Below, one piece after another: positions 17,264 to 21,929 of a stretch of 21,929 nt of DNA; the first letter of the stretch is position 1; every line of letters starts with the position of its first letter. Made by a program: the position numbers and the translations under genes. Source of the stretch: Cyrtobacter comes (GTDB taxonomy: Bacteria > Pseudomonadota > Alphaproteobacteria > Rickettsiales > Midichloriaceae); NCBI RefSeq assembly GCF_034470605.1, contig NZ_JARGYT010000014.1, positions 1 through 21,929 of the forward strand. Reading direction: 5' to 3'. The notes beneath the pieces were generated by a model, which did not search any database, was not told the origin of the DNA, and worked only from the letters and a program-made list of their open reading frames with translations.

Positions 17264-17756
17264 GCGTTTGAATTAGACTAAATATAAATACTTTAAAAAG
17301 CAACTAATTGATTTTTAACAAGCATACAGCGGCTTTGAACTTTTTATATATCCATTAACAAGAAGTTAAAAATTAATAAAGGCCAAGAGTATGACATTTT
17401 GATAAGTTGTAAGAATATAAAATGAGCACTTATTGGAAAGTAGTAATTCTAATTAGACAAAATAGTATTACCTAACTTTAAAGAAAGCCAAACGCAGATA
17501 CTTCAGAAAAGCTGGATAATATCCTAAAATTATTTTATTTCTTCTAAGATAATATAGACACTTAATTATTTGATTTATATCATTTTAAAGTGACTTACTC
17601 GCTCACTGCTTAGGTGTGTTTTTTATAATAACTACACTCAGTCCTAATTTCCATCTTATAATAACTAATGTAAAAATCATAGTGCGTATTGACTATTAGG
17701 CGTGTTTTTGTATAACATTCCTTCTTTGTGCTATTGTTTAGGTTATTTTCTAGTCA
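17264..17756. other. Intergenic region between divergent autotransporter gene and rplY
   Basis: About 490 bp of AT-rich DNA with no ORF of note. The right side holds a well-formed promoter for rplY (17689-17716) and an imperfect upstream duplicate of its spacer/-10 part near 17611-17632. The leftward promoter for the autotransporter gene could not be placed with confidence. Confidence 0.5.
17689..17716 (+). promoter_or_regulatory. Sigma70-type promoter for rplY
   Basis: TTGACT at 17689-17694 and TATAAC at 17711-17716, spacer 16 nt, ending 40 nt before the rplY ATG. It is the best promoter match in the window. A related sequence TAGGTGTGTTTTTTATAATA at 17611-17630 looks like a second -10 region without a good -35. 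Confidence 0.6.
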
Positions 17757-18344
17757 ATGACTTTAAGTTTTGTAGCTAAGGTTAGGGAAGTTGGGAGCAA
17801 GGGGAGCTTGAATTCCCTGAGGGCTTCTGGTTATGTTCCCGCAGTTCTTTATGGTGCCGGAAGAAATTTATATCTCTCCGTCAATTCTGTGCAGCTTCTG
17901 AAGGAAATGTCTAAAGGTGGTATGAAATCCAAGCTTTTAGAACTTGATTTGAATGGAGAGAAGATATTTTCTATATTGAAGGATGTTCAGCTTCATCCTG
18001 TTAAAGATACTGTAGAACATGTTGATTTTAAGGAAGTAGATTTAGATGTTGAAACTAGGTTCCCTGTCAAAGTAAAATTCTTGAATACGGATAAGTGTAT
18101 AGGAATAAAGAAAGGTGGTGTTCTTAACATAGTTTGTGATTCTATACATGTTTTATGCAAACCGGCTTTGATACCTTCATATGTAGAAGTGGATTCATCT
18201 TTACTTAATATAGGTTCTAGTGTTCATTTGAGGGATATTATCCTTCCTGAGGGTGTTACGGCTTGTGGAGATTTAGGTGTTACGATCGCAAGTATAGTTG
18301 GTAAATCATCTTCTCAGTCCGAGGATAAACAAGGTGCTGAATAG
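17757..18344 (+). CDS. rplY: 50S ribosomal protein L25 (CTC/TL5 long form)
   Basis: 195 residues. L25 binds 5S rRNA in the large subunit. The N-terminal L25 domain (about 1-92) has the typical RASGYVPAVLYGAGRN and a strand ending VQLHPVKDTVEHVDF. The C-terminal TL5 domain (about 95-182) includes GVLNIVCDSIHVLC and HLRDIILPEGV; it is followed by a Ser/Glu/Gln-rich tail. This two-domain form is standard in alphaproteobacteria. It is preceded by a strong promoter and followed 76 nt later by tRNA-Ser, with no visible terminator between. pth, a frequent neighbour of rplY, is not present here; foreign-looking DNA begins after the tRNA instead. Confidence 0.95.
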   Translation: MTLSFVAKVREVGSKGSLNSLRASGYVPAVLYGAGRNLYLSVNSVQLLKEMSKGGMKSKLLELDLNGEKIFSILKDVQLHPVKDTVEHVDFKEVDLDVETRFPVKVKFLNTDKCIGIKKGGVLNIVCDSIHVLCKPALIPSYVEVDSSLLNIGSSVHLRDIILPEGVTACGDLGVTIASIVGKSSSQSEDKQGAE

Positions 18345-18420
18345 CTTGCTTGTTTGAATGTAAATTTTATCTTTAGTGTTTTGCGCTGCCCTCTTTTATG
18401 CGGTGTGATTTTTAGATGAT

Positions 18421-18513
18421 GGAGAGATGGCCGAGTGGTCGAAGGCGCCTCCCTGCTAAGGAGGTATACCGTTTTATGCGGTATCGAGGGTTCGAATCCC
18501 TCTCTCTCCGCCA
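18421..18513 (+). tRNA. tRNA-Ser(GCU)
   Basis: 93 nt with an encoded CCA. The acceptor stem GGAGAGA pairs with TCTCTCC, with discriminator G before CCA. The anticodon arm CCTCC-CTGCTAA-GGAGG shows anticodon GCT at 18455-18457. A long variable arm (TACCGTTTTATGCGGTA) is typical of class II tRNA-Ser. The T arm is GAGGG-TTCGAAT-CCCTC. It reads codons AGC/AGU. tRNA-Ser genes are frequent integration sites, and the sequence after it differs in character from the rest of the window. Confidence 0.97.
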
Positions 18514-18947
18514 GATTTTGAGGAATGACTTTTCTCGTATCTTTTTGCTCTGGTGATAGCGCGCCTCAAAACCACAGCATTTGTGAGCTTTCCAGCGTTT
18601 TATTTTGCGGTTGGATCAGTACCTCACTTTCTCCAACTTTGCCATTTTACCCATAAAATCTCAGTTTTCACCCTCTCTATCTCCGATACATGCGAACACT
18701 CGGTGTGAAGGTACGTATGTCCTCAAACCCTCTATTTACCTAGGTTTTAGAGGATTGCTGCTTTTTGCTCATGCATTTTTTAGAGAACGAAAGCCGGAGT
18801 AGCAATGGGGATTCGAAATAGAGAAAATAAGGTGAATCAAGGCTTGGAAAGCAGTTTCCACTATATTTCCGAAAGGAAATATGTTATATGTACATATGTT
18901 ATGCACAAGCAAAAAACCGAATTTGATGAGTGTTAAAAAGGAACAAT
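18514..18947. other. Non-coding, hairpin-rich start of a foreign-looking segment
   Basis: 434 bp between tRNA-Ser and the accessory cassette. It contains the inverted repeat TTTTGAGG (18516-18523) / CCTCAAAA (18564-18571), a hairpin around ACCTAGGT (18729-18753) and three tight palindromes at 18845-18897. A frame of 65 codons from TTG 18605 to 18802 (with RGLLLFAHAFFRERKPE near its end) exists, but I cannot tell whether it is coding. The base composition is less AT-rich than the other intergenic regions. Confidence 0.5.
18845..18897 (+). promoter_or_regulatory. Cluster of three perfect hairpins/palindromes
   Basis: TGGAAA-GCAG-TTTCCA (18845-18860) is followed after 2 nt by ATATTTCC-GAAA-GGAAATAT (18863-18882, GNRA-type loop) and by the palindrome ATATGTACATAT (18886-18897). 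The GGAAA/TTTCC arms of the first two can also pair with each other, allowing alternative folds. They lie 50-100 nt before the cassette's first ATG, where an attenuator or regulatory RNA could act; they could also be an element end. Confidence 0.4.
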
Positions 18948-19717
18948 ATGCCCCAAATAATTGATCTCTACAGCCAAGCCGAGGATTATTTTTTCAGAGG
19001 CATTTCCTTAAAATGCATGAATCTAAGCGATGGTGCTAATGCCTAGATGACCGGTGGCGCCGAACTCAATTTTATTTACATTACAAGAAACACAAATGCT
19101 CTGGATAAAATTCTAACCGAAGGGAAGCAGTTTTTCGATCAGGATAACCTTTCTTTTGATGTGATCATTCCACAAGAATTGTGTACCACTCAAATGGCAG
19201 ATGTTTTAAGCACTATGGGTTACCCCCAGAAAAGCAAATCCGTTTCAATGGTTGTGGATTTAGATAGATTTGCAACTGATCAAATTGCGAGTTTTGATTC
19301 TGAAATTACGATCAAATCGAATGATAATCAATTAAATGACTGGATGTTGCCATTGATAGGCGCATTTGAATCAACGATTGAAATTTGTAGGGTCTATGCA
19401 GGTACCCATGAGAATGCTTTAAAACGGAATATTAATCTTCGCCATTTCAGCTTATACAAACAGGAGCAACCAATCGCATCGATCACCCTGTCAATGCACG
19501 ACAGCACCATTACAAGGATAGACAATGTTGTGCACCCTGCCTGAGTTTCAAGGTCAAGGATATGCAAGCGCGCTCATGCATTACCGTATTATTAGAAGCA
19601 AAAAAATTAGGCGCTCGTCATTGCTTTTTGGAATCATCTGATTCAGGACTTGGAGTCTATCAAAAACTTGGGTTTGAGACCCTGTTTCAAAACAATATTT
19701 ATTCGAGGGAAGCATGA
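18948..19717 (+). pseudogene. GNAT family N-acetyltransferase, broken
   Basis: The reconstructed product is about 255 residues. The ATG at 18948 has a good AAGGA site 5-9 nt upstream. An in-frame TAG at 19044-19046 sits in GANA*MTGG, most simply a former Trp codon. A +1 shift near 19527-19534 breaks the link to the acetyl-CoA motif TLPEFQGQGYASALMHY, and another shift near 19580-19592 leads to the C-terminal LEAKKLGARHCFLESSDSG and YQKLGFETLFQNNIYS, the usual GNAT end. The QGQGYA signature shows that the family is GNAT; the substrate is unknown. The original stop overlaps the next ATG (ATGA at 19714). A fragment starting at ATG 19047 could still be translated but would lack the acetyl-CoA site, so it is probably inactive. 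Confidence 0.8.
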
Positions 19718-20606
19718 GTATCAAGCAGGTTATCGGAATAGTAGCGCCATCTAGCCCAGTACCTGATGGGCTCATCAAACAATCAGTAGAATACTGCCAG
19801 AGATTAGGATTCAAAGTAAAAACAGGAAGGCATCTCGATAAAAAAGAATTATTTGCAGCAGGCAGAGATGAAGAAAGAGCAGCTGACATTATGGACTTCA
19901 TCAAAGATCCAGAAGTCTCTGTCATCATCACGACCAATGGCGGCACTTGCTCGATTAGAACCCTGCCTCTCTTAGATTATGATCTGATTACACAAAACCC
20001 TAAACTTATCGTAGGTTATTCAGACACAACAGCCCTACAAGTAGGTATCTATGCAAAAACCGGTGCGTTATCCGTAACGGGCTTTAATTGTAGCGATATT
20101 AAAACGGAACTGTCGCAGGAAACACATTGTCGTCTCTTCTGCATTGCCTAAACCAAGAAAGCTACTGCGTAAACGGTGGTGAGATAGTATACCATGGCAC
20201 CGCCACAGCCCATTTAATCGGCGGGAATCTCACTTGTCTGTTAAATCTAATGGGCACACCATATCAACCAGACTTTTCAGGAAAAATTCTTTTGATAGAA
20301 GATGTTGGAATTGAGCCATATCTTGTTGAAGGTATGTTTTCTCAATTGCACGTAGCAGGTGTTCTAGATAATCTGTCTGGTCTTGTTATTGGAAGTTTTA
20401 CTGAATGCACTTCTAAACATTTTGATTCCAAAGGGATAACAACAGAAGATGTTATTGATTTTTGGTGTAAACGAATAAAAGTTCCCTGCATTAAGAATTT
20501 CCCATATGGGCATATTGAGAATAGATATGTATTGCCCATTGGGCAAAATGTCACACTATATGCCTCAAATTGCAGGCTGGATGTTAATTTTACAGGTTTA
20601 TTATGA
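19714..20606 (+). pseudogene. S66 LD-carboxypeptidase / MccF-like peptidase, frameshifted
   Basis: The S66 family includes murein LD-carboxypeptidase LdcA and MccF, which inactivates the peptide-nucleotide antibiotic microcin C. The first part (19714-20151) carries VIGIVAPSSPV, TTNGGTCSIRTLPLLDYD and the nucleophile in IVGYSDTTAL (S103). A shift of one base around 20110-20135 moves the rest to another frame (up to 20606), where LLIEDVGIEPYLVEGM (catalytic Glu) and FPYGHIENRYVLPIG (catalytic His) are intact. All three triad residues thus survive and only the single-base loss separates them. It overlaps both neighbours by ATGA. LdcA-type and MccF-type function cannot be told apart from sequence alone. 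A sequencing error would be the main alternative to a true pseudogene. Confidence 0.82.
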
Positions 20607-21118
20607 ATAATATAGCAAAAACTCAAAACTTAATTATCAGAGAAATTGCGGACACCGATTTTGAGGCGTTATTCAATTTGCTGAGCAATAAAGAGGTGAT
20701 GCGCTACTCTGTTCGGGGGCCTTATTCCAAAGAACAGACAAAAGATTGGATGTTGTTTATTTTAGAACGTTACAAAAAATATCCACTTGGCATATGGGCG
20801 GTTACAGAGAAAAATAATGATGTCCCAATAGGAATATGCGGATTTATACCACTGGAAGAGGATGATACTCAGTACGAAATTAGTTATCGGCTTTTACCAC
20901 ATTTTCAAGGTAAAGGGTTTGCAACTGAAGCTGCCATGGCTGTAAGAGATTATGCTGCAGGTATTGAGATCAATGAATTTATTGCTTTTGTTGATCCAGA
21001 AAATAAACCCTCTATCAAAGTCGCCGAAAAAATTGGAATGAGATTTTTAAGGAATGACACATACAAAGGTATACCGGTTGTTTTATACAAATATGAGCAT
21101 TCAAAGGTAAAAGAATGA
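20603..21118 (+). CDS. RimJ/RimL-type GNAT acetyltransferase
   Basis: 171 residues, intact, with a length typical of RimJ/RimL-like GNATs. These transfer acetyl from acetyl-CoA to protein N-termini or to amino groups of small molecules, including antibiotics. It starts QNLIIREIADTDFEALFNLL, has the strand ISYRLLPHFQGKGFATEAAM (acetyl-CoA loop QGKGFA at about 113-118) and the FVDPENKPSIKVAEKIGMRF motif B, all as in the family. It is joined by ATGA overlaps to the broken S66 gene before it and to the broken kinase gene after it. It is the only member of the cassette without a frameshift or stop, which suggests it is either still useful or not yet hit. The substrate is unknown. Confidence 0.88.
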   Translation: MNNIAKTQNLIIREIADTDFEALFNLLSNKEVMRYSVRGPYSKEQTKDWMLFILERYKKYPLGIWAVTEKNNDVPIGICGFIPLEEDDTQYEISYRLLPHFQGKGFATEAAMAVRDYAAGIEINEFIAFVDPENKPSIKVAEKIGMRFLRNDTYKGIPVVLYKYEHSKVKE

Positions 21119-21781
21119 GTAAATTATGCTTTATAGGTGGCGCCAGTGGCAGCGGAAAAACGGCTTTGATGCCTCACTTGAAAGAGCTATTGGGAGATAG
21201 CATCGCCGTTTATGATTTTGACGATATTGGCGTACCAGAAGGTGCTGATAAAAAATGGCGTCAAGAATCCACAGAGAAGTGACTACAGAAATTATTGAGC
21301 GAAGGTAAAGATGTCTGCTTGCTGGGTCAAATTGTTTTAGGCGAAATACTAAGCTGCCCTTCAGCCAAACAAATAGATAAAATCAACTTCTGTCTTTTAG
21401 ATATCAGCGATTTCGAGCGTATTCAACGACTCAAAAAGCGCAACACCTACGGTGCTGATCAAAATATGCTGAACTGGTCAGCTTGGCTTCGTATGCACAC
21501 CCAAGGTCCGCAGTGGACTCCCCCATGTTATCCAAGAAGATGCAGCCGATATTATGGATTTTAGCCGGCTATCTACCCTCAAAGTCTATGAGTAGGTTGC
21601 GAATGTAAAAATCCTCGATACAACCGATCTTGCTTTGCATGAAGTTGCAGGGGAATTGGCAGATTGGGTCAGATCATTTGATATTGCCTCATTTCATGTT
21701 GTTAAAGTCCAACCAAATGAAGTTAGTGTTATAGAAAATAAAATCACATCATACAATAACAGCAAAGTACCCTTCATCTAG
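21115..21781 (+). pseudogene. P-loop kinase/AAA family nucleotide-binding protein, broken
   Basis: The start overlaps the previous stop (ATGA). The Walker A motif GGASGSGKT lies at residues 8-16, followed by VYDFDDIG. An in-frame TGA at 21280-21282 in STEK*LQKLL, a +1 shift in the C5 run at 21520-21524, and a TAG at 21593-21595 in KVYE*VANV interrupt the frame. After the last stop, ILDTTDLALHEVAGELADWV is readable; these residues resemble the end of small P-loop kinases of the shikimate/gluconate-kinase-like type. Both nonsense codons are consistent with former TGG. The end coordinate is the next in-frame TAG, and the natural end may be earlier, near the WVRS segment at about 21672. Function is unknown and the present gene is most likely dead. 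Confidence 0.75.
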
Positions 21782-21929
21782 GAACAACCTTTTATAAATT
21801 TAAATTTTTGTATAAAAGATAAGAGTGGTGTAGGCACTGTTAACAAAGGTTTTGCCAAATAATGGAAAAGATGCAATATTATATTGGAGGCGATAAATAT
21901 GGTATTTAGATGGATAAAAGGTTGTTTCC
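21781..21929. mobile_element. Inverted-repeat-bounded segment, possible MITE or IS end
   Basis: GGAACAACCTTTTAT at 21781-21795 and its near-exact complement ATAAAAGGTTGTTTCC at 21914-21929 bound 149 bp, with one base missing on the left. The right arm ends exactly at the window edge, so a target duplication cannot be checked. Inside lies GGCACTGTTAACAAA, which recalls the GGCACTGTT ends of IS6-family elements, but that is only a short likeness. Confidence 0.35.
21899..21929 (+). CDS. Possible start of a gene running off the window
   Basis: ATG at 21899 (MVFRWIKGCF...) is preceded by GGAGG at 21886-21890 with 8-nt spacing, an unusually good start site for this window. Only ten codons are visible. 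It could be the beginning of a transposase gene if the inverted repeats belong to an IS, but nothing in the ten residues shows this. Confidence 0.25.
   Translation, partial: MVFRWIKGCF

Noticed and set aside
19044..21595. UGA/UAG recoding as Trp in place of nonsense mutations
   Set aside because: TGA and TAG both serve as normal stops in this window (pdhA, the RimJ/L-type gene, argS, rplY), and the affected genes also have frameshifts.
1..21929. CRISPR array
   Set aside because: The repeats seen are tandem duplications of two or three units or widely spaced palindromes; no regularly spaced direct repeats were found.

Overview
This AT-rich, loosely packed window most resembles the chromosome of an obligate intracellular alphaproteobacterium of the order Rickettsiales. 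Supporting signs are an alphaproteobacterial-type SspB, AmpG-like permease, PDH E1-alpha, an autotransporter-barrel surface protein, the long (CTC/TL5) form of L25, many intergenic gaps of 250-500 bp, and decayed gene remnants. A FliD-like filament cap protein beside a FliS-like protein would fit a flagellated lineage such as Midichloriaceae, but that placement is inference.

Layout. Positions 1-7173 are read leftward: sspB, a giant FliD-like gene, a FliS-like gene, folK, folP, then after a 337-bp gap an efflux-type periplasmic adaptor with no intact pump gene beside it. FliD-like through folP are packed nearly end to end (gaps of 5 and 3 nt, then a 4-nt overlap). From 7338 the genes run rightward: a divergent PRPP synthetase, a small unknown protein, pepA and argS (4 nt apart), and an AmpG-like permease. 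smpB is convergent to the permease and divergent from pdhA. pdhA has no pdhB behind it. A leftward autotransporter gene, a clear sigma70-type promoter, rplY and tRNA-Ser(GCU) follow.

Beyond the tRNA the character changes. From about 18514 to the end the DNA is richer in GC in places (20161-20220 is 31/60 GC), carries several perfect hairpins, and holds four genes joined by ATGA overlaps: a GNAT acetyltransferase, an S66 LD-carboxypeptidase/MccF-like peptidase, a RimJ/RimL-type GNAT, and a small P-loop kinase. Three of the four are broken. Reconstruction shows four frameshifts and three premature stops that are best explained as TGG(Trp) to TAG/TGA. Only the RimJ/RimL-type acetyltransferase is intact. 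It reads as a horizontally acquired cassette, possibly for detoxification or immunity, that is decaying. The window ends on an inverted repeat that may be a transposable-element end.

A short dispersed palindromic repeat occurs at least three times in intergenic DNA (201-269, 1757-1832, 15497-15563). No rRNA or CRISPR array was seen.
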